Shown: in pieces, positions 11,286-21,513 of the stretch
How the letters are laid out: every line of letters starts with the position of its first letter
Position numbering within the stretch: position 1 is the first letter of the stretch
Source: Isoetes taiwanensis
Lineage: Eukaryota; Streptophyta; Lycopodiopsida; Isoetales; Isoetaceae
Direction: 5' to 3'
Length of the DNA: 64,000 nucleotides
Assembly (NCBI GenBank): GCA_021234155.1
Contig: JAJEKV010000041.1
Location: 6,501,249 to 6,565,248 of the forward strand
Made by a program: the position numbers and the translations under genes
The notes under the pieces: generated by a model
Told to the model about the DNA's origin: nothing
The model's input: only the letters and a program-made list of their open reading frames with translations
The model's database searches: none

Positions 11286-11344
11286 GGATTTGAACTCGCA
11301 ATCTTCCAATTGCGAGTCACACACCCTTGCCAAATGCACTACCA
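11286..11344 (-). repeat. tRNA-like SINE head or tRNA relic
   Basis: On the minus strand an A-box-like TGGTAGTGCATTTGG (11344-11330) is followed 35 nt later by a B-box-like GTTCAAATCC (11295-11286), the spacing of an internal RNA polymerase III promoter. Between them is a strong 9-bp stem, ACTCGCAAT / ATTGCGAGT. The T-stem does not pair, so it is not a functional tRNA. A SINE head is the more likely reading. Confidence 0.45.
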
Positions 11345-11783
11345 ATATTTGTTGAAAACATTACTTCACATCTTCCTCATATGTGGGACAATCTCCAGAA
11401 GGTACTAGAATATTCTAGAACCTAAATGCATGCGCAACACTTGGCGCGATCTCATCCATTGGAGTGGCGCGATCCTGACCGTTGGTCTAGATATATAAGC
11501 CAGCACCTCCTTCTTGTCGAACCATTCTGGTTCAATGCCAGTCTTGAGCCTTCTAGGAATCTGTCTCATGTTCTTGCTTGCCTTCGGGCCATTGTATTCT
11601 TGATTCCTGTTCATATATCAGATTCTTTGCCGATTTTGGCATATTTCTTTTATATTGCTTATTTTCCACGTATTTTCCTTGTTTTCACGTAGGTTCATGA
11701 CAGTTTGAACCAGAATTCCTTACCGGTTCTTGCCTGCTCTGATCCTAAGGATTTCTTTATCCAATTGGGTGATTTCCATCTCT

Positions 11784-12394
11784 ATGGAGGAGGTTTCATC
11801 TTTATTACATCAGGACCAGCAACTTGTTGAAGTATGCCAGCAGTTGCAGTTGCATAATAAGGAGCTCCAGGAATGGCTAGCTTCTCATGAATCAGCCTCT
11901 AGCTCTGGGAGGAGGTCATCGGAACCTAAGATCAGCTTGCCAGAAAACTTTGATGGCAATAGATCCAAGCTCCGAGGTTTTTTGAACCAGATTCGTCTTG
12001 TTATTCGGCTCCACCCTCACAGGTATCCTACAGATCGAGAACAGGTCGGACTAGTTGTCTCTCTTCGTTCTAGGTCAGCCTTGAGTTGGTTTGCCTTGAG
12101 TTGGTTTGCCCCCCTACTGGAGAAAGGGGCTCCCGAGTTGCAAATTTTGCTTTATTCACTGCAGAGCTCAAGGCATGCTTTGGAGACATCGATCGTCGGT
12201 GCACAGCAGTCACAAAACTTTGCAAGCTAAGGCAAGGCTCTCGTCCAGCTTCAGTATATGCATCGAAATTTCGTCAAATTACGGTAGATACTGCCTGGGG
12301 TGATGTAGCACTTCGAGATTGTTTCCGAAGGGGGTTACGTGAGGATGTCAAAGATATGTTGTTGTCTATGGAGGACCCTCAGACTTTGGAATAA
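11784..12394 (+). pseudogene. Gypsy element A gag
   Basis: The best start is the ATG at 11784. The frame gives a coiled hydrophilic N-terminus (HQDQQLVEVCQQLQLHNKEL), then PENFDGNRSKLRGFLNQIRL and the ALSWFAPL motif typical of retrotransposon Gag capsid. A 15-bp tandem duplication at about 12083-12112 repeats ALSWF in frame. A frameshift near 12130 moves the capsid C-terminus (ELKACFGDID, YASKFRQI, FRRGLREDVKDMLL) to the next frame, which stops at 12394. Then a 47-bp tandem duplication (12437-12483 and 12484-12530) breaks the frame again before the zinc knuckle. Confidence 0.8.
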
Positions 12395-12559
12395 GCCATC
12401 AGATTTACAGTTCGATGTGATAATCGGCTCTTCGAACGCAGGCAGGAGAGACGTAGTCAGGTCTTCCCCATCACACTATCGCCCGCAGGCAGGAGAGACG
12501 TAGTCAGGTCTTCCCCATCACACTATCGCCTGTAGCTACGCCTTCCTCAGTTTCATCTG

Positions 12560-13496
12560 TAGAATCAAACAGGTCCAGACTTGAGCCTATGCAGATTGAT
12601 CGGGCAGCTCGAGGACCTTTATCTGCCACCGAGAAGCAGCATCGGAGAGAGGCTAATCTTTGCCTCTACTGTGGAGGAGCTGGTCATATTGTCGTGGATG
12701 CCCTATGAAGCACTCAAATCAGTCAAAAAATCGTTCGAGCCCCGTCCGAGTAGTAGCAGTCTCTCGACGGTTGCCTGACATTCCTTCAACTCCTCTCACA
12801 TGTGACGAAGGTTTTATTCCCTCGGACAAGGTCAGTAAAGAATTTTTTATCTCTATTTCATTGGAGTCGAGGATGGAAGGATAGAGACGATGGCTGGCGC
12901 AACTTGATTGTGGTGTGAATGCCTTCATGGATAGTATGTTCGCTACTAACCACGCCATTCCTAGAAGCAGGGTCGAGCATCCTAGCTCTGTTAACGTGAT
13001 TGATGGGCGTGAGATCTCTTCAGGCGCAGTCACAGAATGTACTGCACCTCTTCACATTTTGTTTGAGGAAGCTTGTAGCATTTCCTTCAATCTCATTGCT
13101 AGCCCACATGCGCCAGTAGTCTTGGGTCTGCCCTGGCTCGAGCTACATAACCCACAAATTGATTGGCGTACTAGATCCTTTCGGTTTACTGGTTCGAGCT
13201 CTAGTTCCAGTTCATCTGTAGTTCAGGCCTCTGCACCAATATCTACTTCAGTCCATACAGTATCGTGGGCTCCTGATTCTATCCTCACTACTCCTGTTTC
13301 TGCTCCACGTCCTGATTTGGCTCTTGTCTCTGCTCCAGTTCATGTCTCAGATTCTGACCATATTCTAGATGATGTCCCAGCTTCAGTTCTTGTTCCAGCC
13401 TCTGCTCCAGTTCTGTCCCCAGCTTGCTCCTACGCCTCCCTTTTTCTCTCTCTCGCTTCAGAGAGGCTTCTTCGCACCCTCAGCTCTGTATCTTGA
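12560..13496 (+). pseudogene. Gypsy element A nucleocapsid knuckle and protease
   Basis: The knuckle reads ANLCLYCGGAGHIVVDA (about 12650-12700), a CCHC knuckle whose last Cys is lost through a one-base shift. The aspartic protease follows at 12900-13190. The active site D-S/T-G reads LDCGVNAFMD, so the Ser or Thr is Cys. The C-terminal VVLGLPWLELHNPQIDW flap region is well kept. A Ser/Pro/Ala-rich linker (13200-13440) leads to the polymerase. Confidence 0.7.
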
Positions 13497-13559
13497 AAAT
13501 CTCTCTTCACAAGTTTATTAGATCTGGTAGGCAAGATCCCAGATCAGAATTCGCAATCC

Positions 13560-15030
13560 AAGTCCATCCTTCGACTAGCTCTTCTTCAGAAACGTCTGTT
13601 CCTGTCCTTCCTGATAAGTACAAGGATTTTGACGATGTTTTTGATAAGGTCAAAGCCAGCAAGCTTCCAGAGCATCGTCCTTATGACTGCCCCATTGATC
13701 TTAAGCCAGGGACGACCTCGCCATTTGGCCCTATCTATGGCTTGTCGCCAACAGAATTGGAGACTTTGCGGACCTATATCGAGGAGACTTGCAACTGGAT
13801 TTATTCGGCATTCTCAATCACCCGCAGGAGTTGCCATCTTCTTTATTTCCAAGAAGGATGGTTCTTTGCGGCTGGTTGTGGATTATCGCAGTCTCAACAA
13901 GATCATTGTGCATAATCGGTATCCTCTCCCTCTGATGCTAGAGTTACTTGAGCGGCTACAAGGTGCACGATACTTCACAAAAATTGATCTTCGAGGTGCC
14001 TATAATCTTATCCGCATCAGAGAAGGTGATGAGTGGAAGACAGCCTTTCGAACTCGGTATGGTCATTTTGAGTATACCGTCATGCCTTTCGGCCTTATCA
14101 ATGCTCCCGCGGTCTTTCAGCACATGACTAACGATGTTTTTCGGGAGTTTTTGGATCTCTTTGTTATCGTCTATCTAGATGATATTCTGGTTTATTCGAA
14201 AACTTTGGAGGAGCATGAAGAACATGTCAGGAAGGCCCTTCAGAAGTTACGGGAACATGGACTTTATGCCAAGCTGGAGAAGTGTCAGTTCGAGCAGGAC
14301 AATGTCGAATTTCTGGGCTATCGCATCATGTCTCAGGGTGTTACCATGGATCTAGAGAAGGTCAGCATCGTTCTTGATTGGGAAACACTTTCCTCGGTTA
14401 AAGATGTACAGTGCTTCTTGGGGTTTGCCAATTTTTATCGCCGCTTCATCAAGGACTATTCGGAGATCGTTGCCTTTGACACATCTCACCAGGAAGGATG
14501 TTCCTTTTAAGTGGATAATTGAAGCAGAATCAGCATTCATCACTCTGAAGCATACTTTTGCAGCAGCACCTGTTCTTGCACACCCGGATCCTGCGCGTCC
14601 CTATATTCTCGAAGCTGATGCATCAGATTTTGCTCTTGGCAGCATCTTCTCGCAAGAGGGGGATGATCATGAGCTGCACCCGATCGCCTATCATTCCTGA
14701 AAGTTCCAGGCTGCAGAAATCAACTATCCTATTTACGATAAGAAACTTTTGGCGATTGTTGACTCTTTTCAGGAGTGGCAACAATTTCTTGAGCGTTCTC
14801 CTCATAAGGTGACTGTGTATACAGACCATCGCAATCTTGAGTATTTTCAGTCTGCTCGAGTTTTTAATCGTCGTCAGGCTCGGTGGCATACACAGGTGCT
14901 ATCCCACTTTGATTTCATCATCAAGTTTCAGCCTAGCACGCTTCAAGGAAAACCAGATGCTCTTTCTTGCAGATCTTATTTCGAACCTAAGGCAAGCCAG
15001 CATTTGATCAGCAATCACAGGTTATTCTAG
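13560..15030 (+). pseudogene. Gypsy element A reverse transcriptase and RNase H
   Basis: The block [20 protein letters not shown] and DCPIDLKPG starts the RT at about 13610. A frameshift near 13790 leads to [51 protein letters not shown] and [17 protein letters not shown]. The catalytic YLDD is intact at about 14172-14183. After another shift near 14500, RNase H shows LEADASDFALGSI, LLAIVDSFQEWQQFLE and VYTDHRNLEYFQ, with the D and E/D residues kept, followed by the GKPDALS motif. The isolated stop at 14698 and the frameshifts make it non-functional. Confidence 0.85.
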
Positions 15031-15050
15031 GACCTGATCGTTTACAGCTC

Positions 15051-15383
15051 ATGGCCATCACTTTGTTCGAGAGGCCTCATGATACATCCTTGTTGGAGTC
15101 TGTCCGATCATCTCTTCCTTATGATCCATTGGCGCAGGACATAATATCACAGCTTCGCTCGGTATCATCTTCCCGACAAATGAGGTTGGACTATGATCAT
15201 TTTGAGGTTCGAGATGGACTTCTGTTTCATGATGGATTCCTGTATATTCCGGATGGTGCCCCTCGACTTCAAGTTCTGCAGTCCTGTCATGATTTTCCTC
15301 TCGTCGGCCATTTTGGCGTTGTCAAGACTCTGAAACTTATTGCTCGAGATTATTATCAGGCAAGCTTGGAGGTCTTATGCTAA
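15051..15383 (+). pseudogene. Gypsy element A integrase start, truncated
   Basis: This is a linker plus the beginning of the integrase HHCC zinc-binding region: VRDGLLFHDGFLYIPDGAPR, then CHDFPLVGHFGVVKTLKLI. Only the two His of the zinc motif are present. The Cys pair and the DDE catalytic core are absent because the element is cut off at about 15385. Confidence 0.75.
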
Positions 15384-15385
15384 AC

Positions 15386-15640
15386 CTAAAATGCAAACCT
15401 TCATCTGGAGGATGTTGCATCAGCCTATCTCCGCCAACGAAGTGATATATGACAGATGCAAGAATGATTCTAATGACGTATCTTCTAACAGTAAGTTTAT
15501 GGAGCCGTCATAGCGAGACAGTCAAACATATCTTTGAGATTGCATAAAAAGAAAAAGGTTCATTGATCGTACAATGGAGCGCCTATTTTTTTGGTTATTT
15601 TGTCTTTTGCACCCTTTTCAGTTCAAAATACTTTCTTGGC
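15386..15640 (+). pseudogene. L1 LINE zf-RVT fragment
   Basis: The frame gives TFIWRMLHQPISANEVIYDR, DSQTYL and DCI, matching the FxWRxLHxxLPTxxxI ... ETxxHLFxxC pattern of the zf-RVT region downstream of the plant L1 reverse transcriptase. Stops interrupt it. It joins element A at about 15386 and runs into the 5' region of L1 copy 1. Confidence 0.55.
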
Positions 15641-16216
15641 TAGAATTCTTCTGAAAACTTGAATCTCGGCCTTGATCAGGGAGAATTCAGTGGTGATTTA
15701 TCTGCTGCCCATGTAGAGGGTCAGCACCTTTCAATTCTTCATCTTGTGAGCTTTTCATGGATGTAAGAATTTTCAAATTATCAAGCAAGGATCTCAAATC
15801 ACTTGTGGCTTTCTTTGTGGATCTCCATCAAATCTTTGGTCCTCCCTATTAACAAATCAATGGTTCCTTAATAATCTCTTCCATCAAGAGTACACCTTTG
15901 TCCCAAGCTGCATTGAATTTGAAATGGAAATGCTAAATTCCTGGCTGGAAGAATTCATAGAGGACAGCAAGATTTGGGCAACAAGGATTTTTAGAGCAAA
16001 TTGTGCTTGGATGGAATAAAAGATCATTGTTAAAGTATACTCAGATTAATAGAACAGAACAATTAATCCAAGACACAGCTAAGAATTGTTTCTTTATGGT
16101 GAATTCATGGTTCTTCAGTCCATCTTAGGTGTAGGATTCTTTCTTTCTTTCTAAAATTGCTGTTCTTTTCCCTCATCGGCTTCTTTATTTTTTTCTCCTG
16201 GCTTTTCCTTTCATAA
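15641..16216 (+). other. Probable 5' UTR of L1 copy 1
   Basis: There is no open frame of note. The stretch ends in a pyrimidine-rich segment just before the ORF1 start codon at 16217, as in L1 5' UTRs. The exact 5' end of the element is not visible. Confidence 0.35.
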
Positions 16217-18540
16217 ATGGCTTCGACTGAAACTTCTAAAAAGTATACCCCAAAAACCCTTAATATTCACTCCATTTTAATTCTTCATCAGTTCTTGCTG
16301 CCCTCTCCATCCGAAAAGACTGATCTTCTCCTACAGTTAAGTGAATTTGATAAAAATCCCTCTGGATTTCTTAAATTTGGAGACCTTACTAACCGAGATT
16401 TCCAAAATAAAGGGATGCATCCTCTTGATCACCTTCCTCCTATTTGGAACAATATCTGCAAGGATCCTGGATACAATGGTACTTCTGTTCTTGATGCAAA
16501 TGGTGTACCTATTCAAACTTGAATTCGAAGACTTGCAGTACAAATTCAATCTGACCATGATCTAGCAAATGGTCTAAGATCATCTGAAATCTCTGATTCA
16601 ACCATCCGTTCAAATGTTCAAAGGTATTACTCTTCATTCTCCTTTGATTGCTTCTAGAATCCAGACCTTGCAAAAAAATGCTGTCATTGTGAGAGTGGAT
16701 AATGTTGGCATAAAAATTGAGCGAATGTGGAACCAATTCCTTAGGCTTCACAAGGGGGTTATCATAAATTCTATTTTCTGGTTTAACTACCTTTATCTCA
16801 TGATTGAATGTGGTAACTCTCGAACTGCAAACTATTTTTTGAAGATTGGTCATGCCACTTGTGATACATTCTAGTTATCCTTCCTCAAATGGAATCCCAC
16901 TTTGCATCTACATGACCTAGAGAAATTATATATTGCCTCAGTCTCAATGAATGATCTAAGTCCCATCTACTGGCTTGGGGAATGTTTTGCTACTATTTTT
17001 AACTCAATAGGAACATACATTGTTGTAGAATACTCTTCCTACAGCCCCCCTAAATGTTATGTCCAAGTTGATGTCTCAAAACCTATACCAATTTCCATTC
17101 CCTATATTGATTTTTATGTCCTTAAAGCCTCCCAGCATCTTAGATGGATTGGTCTACCATGTATTTGCCTTAAGTGCAATTCTAAGCACTTTGCAAATAA
17201 AATTTATTCTGTAAAAAATACTCAACATGTTGAAAAAGGAAATGAAGATGGATATAATCATAACGAATTTCAGCAGAAAAGAATGGTCCAACAGGGAAAT
17301 GATATTATCTCAGCTTAGCATAGATTTAATTGATCCCATGAACTCCCTTAGTCAATCTTCCGGCTATTCTTCTTTGGTACAACCCCCTATTAAAATCTCA
17401 GTTTTAAACAAAGGATCGATAAACAGGGGCAATATTGGCTCTTCCATCAAGGAAAAGATCGACTCTCAAGTTAAAAAACTAAATCAAACAGCTTTGGAAG
17501 ACTCTAACATGCTCAAGAACATTGAACACAACAAGAAGATATTAAAAGGAAAATCCTTATTGGTCTATGAGAGCAAAGGCTTTCACAAAACTTTGAGCAA
17601 CATTATGAAAAAATAGTCAGGAACATCTTCATCAACAACTTGTTGGGAACAAAAAGCCCAATAAGGGTATTGTTATCCACTCTGATGTGCAAAAATCTGT
17701 TAGAAATACCACCAAAACTGCTCAACAAAGTGAAATAGCTAGTAACATTCCAGCTAAAGAGAAGAGTTTTCATTAATTAAAGATCTGAAAAGTCAAAATG
17801 GAGATATAGTCTGTCATACAACATTGGTAAATCAACAACAATTGGGACCTGAGATAGTAGCTTCTCCAGCTGATCAACAATATCAATGCAACTGATATAT
17901 TGGAGAAGATTATCTGTTCCAATAGCTTCAACATTCTAACTAATTTAGTTGATAAATTTTGTGAAGATACAATTGGGCCAAATGCCTTACCCTCTTCTCC
18001 AAATCTCCTATTATCCAAAACATTAACACATATCCATGTCTTATTGACCTTTCTGCTGAGACATTTTCTCACCATTCCATCACAAATAATGTTGATTGTA
18101 TTTCCTCAGAGATTGCTCTCTTTCAACATACGGAGTTGCTAATCAATAGGCAAGATTCAATCCGTATTTCTCTTATAAATTTGGATCCCAATAATTTACA
18201 TGTCAATGACTACTGTAATTCTAAATTTTGGGAATGTTCTCCTTTAACTCAAATTGTCTGTGATAAAGAAAACTCCAATCTAAATACAGATTGGGATGAT
18301 GATATCTTTGTGGAAAAGGCCCCTGACTCTATGTTAGTTTGTAATAGTAAGGCTCTCATGCATGAATCTAGAATCAAGCACCAAAAAAAGTCAATTAAAA
18401 AGCTGCAAAAATATCTGGAACCCCTTCAGCCAACAAGAGACATAAAACAAATAGAAAAACAAGAAGTCACTCTTAGTTTGTCTACACTATGTTGTTTCTC
18501 TTTGATTCACTCTGATGAAGATCTTGTCTTAGAACTTGAG
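16217..18540 (+). pseudogene. L1 copy 1 ORF1
   Basis: The ATG at 16217 opens a 101-codon stretch (MASTETSKKYTPKTLNIHSI) that shifts frame at about 16520. The following pieces show the DUF4283-like RNA-binding region: FLKWNPTLHLHDLEKLYIAS, LSPIYWLGECFATIF and CYVQVDVSKPIPISI. A zinc-knuckle-like PCICLKCNSKHFANK (about 17157-17200) comes next. A long hydrophilic Lys/Ser/Asn-rich tail (17227-18540) ends the ORF. ORF1 overlaps the ORF2 start, whose ATG is at about 18513. At least four frame breaks are visible. Confidence 0.75.
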
Positions 18541-18759
18541 GGGGATAAAGGGCCCTCTTAAAAGAAGACGTGCTATTGCACAAATTATGCAATACAATGC
18601 TGATATCTTTCTTCTCCAGGAGCTTAGATTGCCATCCTTTGAGTGCTCTAAGCTTGCAGATTGGATCTCCCCTGGATATTTCTCAATTTGGATAGAAGCT
18701 ACAGGAACCTCAGGTGGTCTTTGTATTATATGGAGAAATCTGAGTCATACTTCCACCTT
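18513..18759 (+). pseudogene. L1 copy 1 ORF2 start, endonuclease N-terminus
   Basis: From the ATG at 18513 the frame reads MKILS, a TAG where copy 2 has Trp, then NLRGIKGPLKRRRAIAQI, ADIFLLQELRLPSFECS and GTSGGLCIIWRNLSH. This is the APE endonuclease start, with N near the first catalytic site and the Q-E pair of the second motif. It stops at 18759, where an LTR-like sequence begins. Copy 2 continues here with the rest of the endonuclease, so copy 1 is interrupted or truncated. Confidence 0.8.
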
Positions 18760-20001
18760 TGTGACGTCCCCTACTCGTATACGGTGCACTCACCGTATAC
18801 AAACAGGAGTTCATCCCCCATACCAGCTCCATACTGATACAGGGCCCTCCACATATCACTGCACCCGTAACGAGTCCCAGTGGGAAGAGTGAAGGGGTCA
18901 TTTCACCCTGTCTCCCTCAGGGCCTACCTAGCTGCGGAAGCGTAAACATACATGTCAGTATACAACATAATCACATATCCACCTCGAAGGGTGGTGCATC
19001 AACATCTGCATAGACAATGATCAGCATCGTACATAGGGGTCCTACCCAAGGCTCAGACTCGAAGGGGTGACTGACGGCTTGGGTCTCCAGAGTTCATTGC
19101 AGACAGAATTCATGGCAATGGATTTGGCTGGCATAAGAACATGGCATAGGGTTGTCCACTCCATCCGCCCCTCCTGTGCACACTTTGCAGAGTAGGCTGA
19201 AAAGTGTTGGGACCTGACTGTAGCCCGCCGGAGGCATAGCCAAAAGGGCTATTCCTGGGTTACATCTCCCCAGTTCCGATGGGGCAGGTAGGGATCACTC
19301 CCTCCAGAGGTCTACATGCTGACTCAAGGTGACTAGAGGGCCACTGCCCTTATTCGACTGAACCCACTGGAAAGTGAACACCACTTCACGGGTGTCGAGT
19401 CCATGCCTTACCCGCACTCAGTGGTAAGCCATTAGACCTAGTCACAATGATCCCCGGTAGGCCTTACACACCAGAGGGATCGTTCAGGAGTCAGAACACA
19501 AACCTCCTTCTTAGCCAGTCTGGCCCCTTCACCCACAACCAGGTGTGGTTCTTGTGCACAGGCCGAATCTACAGTGTGCTAGAGAGGCTAATCTAGGAAC
19601 ATCTACTACCAAGCTTTAGGTCTCTACCCCCCTTCCCAATACAAGGAGCTCATAGAGATACATCATCCATATACATCATAGAAGAACTAAAGAACTAGAT
19701 CTAATCTATATCATAGAGTTAGGTTCTTTAGTTAGAGTCTGGTGTCTAGAGATCTAGAGGGCTGCTATGGGCAATTTAATAGGCTAAACCTACTGATTCT
19801 ATGACTGAAAGGCGGTTTAAGCTATTAAATTGACTAAATACCTGATCCTTGAGTTGCTCCTCCTGACCTGAGTTCGACCATCCTGCTGAACTGCTCGAAT
19901 CAAGGGAAACTAATGGTTCTAACGATGTTCCTTTCTGAGGAACTCCCTGAGCTCTATTTTATGTCGTTATAAGAAATGGCGTCCTCAATGGGGATGCTAC
20001 A
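18760..20001 (+). repeat. LTR-like block, possible solo LTR
   Basis: The block begins TGTGACGTCCCC and ends GGGGATGCTACA, so it has TG...CA ends with imperfect inverted termini, as in plant gypsy LTRs. It sits exactly where L1 copy 1 breaks off. It is 1242 bp long, has no coding frame, and contains many short GC-rich segments. The 5-bp flanks (ACCTT and GATAA) do not match, and L1 sequence does not resume after it. It is therefore not a simple insertion. Confidence 0.45.
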
Positions 20002-20067
20002 GATAATGAATCATCCAAGAGAAAATCGATCTCAGGTAATGATCCAGTCCCAGAAACTATATCCACT

Positions 20068-20634
20068 TTACTCCCCGCTGCCAACAACAACCCGAGTGGA
20101 TGCCTGAGTTAGCGTCTCTTTCCCTTGGGTTGGTCCTTTGGAGTTTTTGTCTGCTCTGGTTTGCTGACTGTCTTTCTTGCTTGTCCTCTGGTCTTCACTG
20201 TCGAGCTCGGGCCCACGTACCCATTCTGCCATGTGTGCCATGCCAGCCCCTCTTTCGCTTCCCTCTCCTTTTGGTGGTTGTATCAGGGCGAGATCTCTCT
20301 CCACCATTGCCTATATATCAGTCTCTTGTGTCATCGGCGTTGCTGCCCGAGTTTCCTCCTCCTCGGCCCTTTCGATCTGATGGCTTCTGACCTCTCCGTA
20401 TGTTGCTCTTGACCTAGGGTCGACTGGTCCCTGATCCTTTTGTGCAGGAGTACTTTCCCACTCCCGACCCCCACATGTATTCCTGCCTGATTCAATTCCC
20501 TTGCCTTTGCTAACTCCATGTGTGGTGCTTATCGTTGCATGACAGTCAGGGCTTCTTGCACTTTGATCCCATTCCTCAATTTGGGACTCATGCATAGCAT
20601 TTAGAGTTGTCCGGCATATGGTCCCACATGGCAC
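20068..20634 (-). pseudogene. Hydrophilic open frame, unknown
   Basis: One minus-strand frame runs from 20634 to 20068 with a single stop near 20310. The product is very hydrophilic (Glu, Gln, Arg, Thr, Ser rich) with a short Cys-Gly stretch and no recognised domain. Composition suggests a linker from a retroelement Gag or LINE ORF1. It lies between the LTR-like block and the poly(A) end of L1 copy 2. Confidence 0.3.
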
Positions 20635-20988
20635 ATTACACTAAGTTTTTTTTTTTTTTTAGTGAATGGGGTTTTTTTCATTAATTATAGAAAAAGGTAC
20701 AACATAGTGAGTGAGCCTTTATAGGTAGGCTACTCATGATAAAGCATGCAAATAAATACAAATGAAGTAGGTGCTGTTGTAAGCACATAGCAATGTTTTA
20801 TGTTAACAAAAATAATAGTCAATTATAGAAGTAGTTGGGATATGTGTTGTGCTGCAACTGAGTGTACTCATATAAGCAGCATAAGTGAACACACATATGA
20901 GACCAATTCCTGCAGAAAAATTTAGATGTTAATGAGATGCAAAAGTTATATGCAGATCTGTTTCAAGCCAAAAAGGGAGTGATGCAAG

Positions 20989-21513
20989 TCAATGATTTGG
21001 AAGAGTGGGATGATTTGTGTGGAAGTGGTAGGAGTTTAGGAATTCATAGTGAGCTCGAAAATTAGGCTGAAGTATGAGAGTTCTGCCATTTCCCCAGTTT
21101 AGCTCAGTAATCAGCCTGTCTGCATTGGTAGTGGACATCAAAATTATTAAAGTGCCATATGCATCTGCCAGTCCCCTGTGATGGTAATAGCATTCCCTGT
21201 AATACTCAAACTGTTGATCTGTCATTCTTCTGCTGTTGCTTTCCATGAACCACCATATTTCATGCATTAGGTATGTGCTTCTGCAAAATTCCATAGCCCA
21301 GTCTAGTTCCTCATCAGGGATATCAATTATATCTATATCTGTGATGCCCCTAACTGTGCATGTCCACATGTCATGAGTGTATTGAATATCGTGTACCAGT
21401 CTCTGCCCTGGGAACAATCTATATTCTGCAGGCTCCACTGAAGTGCCAATGTCTCTGCTAAGGCTCCTCATGTAATCTATCAGAAAGACAACGAGTGTCA
21501 GTAATTGAATCAT
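20989..21513 (-). CDS. L1 copy 2 ORF3, conserved 3' module of unknown function
   Basis: This 174-codon frame starts 56 bp inside the end of ORF2 in another frame. The C-terminal about 130 residues align with the C-terminus encoded by L1 copy 3 at roughly 75-80 percent identity by eye. The shared core includes GITDIDIIDIPD, YLMHEIWWFMESNSRRMTDQ, QFEYYRECYYHHRGLADAYG, TLIILMSTTNADRLITELNW and GNGRTLILQP. It is rich in aromatic and acidic residues and has no Cys-His knuckle, no DDE or RNase H signature and no clear membrane helix. It lies after the zf-RVT region, before the 3' UTR. It may be translated separately or by frameshift from ORF2. I recognise no family; the overlap and conservation across copies argue it is real. 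Confidence 0.6.
   Translation of the reverse strand: MIQLLTLVVFLIDYMRSLSRDIGTSVEPAEYRLFPGQRLVHDIQYTHDMWTCTVRGITDIDIIDIPDEELDWAMEFCRSTYLMHEIWWFMESNSRRMTDQQFEYYRECYYHHRGLADAYGTLIILMSTTNADRLITELNWGNGRTLILQPNFRAHYEFLNSYHFHTNHPTLPNH

Larger units (their letters stand above)
11354..15385 (+). mobile_element. Decayed Ty3/gypsy element A
   Basis: Leader or LTR-like DNA with TATATAAG at 11492 precedes gag, protease, reverse transcriptase, RNase H and the start of integrase, in the Ty3/gypsy order. The element ends abruptly at about 15385 in the zinc-binding part of integrase, where L1 sequence begins. No 3' LTR was found. Frames shift at least five times. Confidence 0.85.

Noticed and set aside
11286-11344. 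Functional tRNA gene
   Set aside because: A and B boxes are present, but the T-stem does not pair and no acceptor stem is visible; kept only as a SINE-like repeat.
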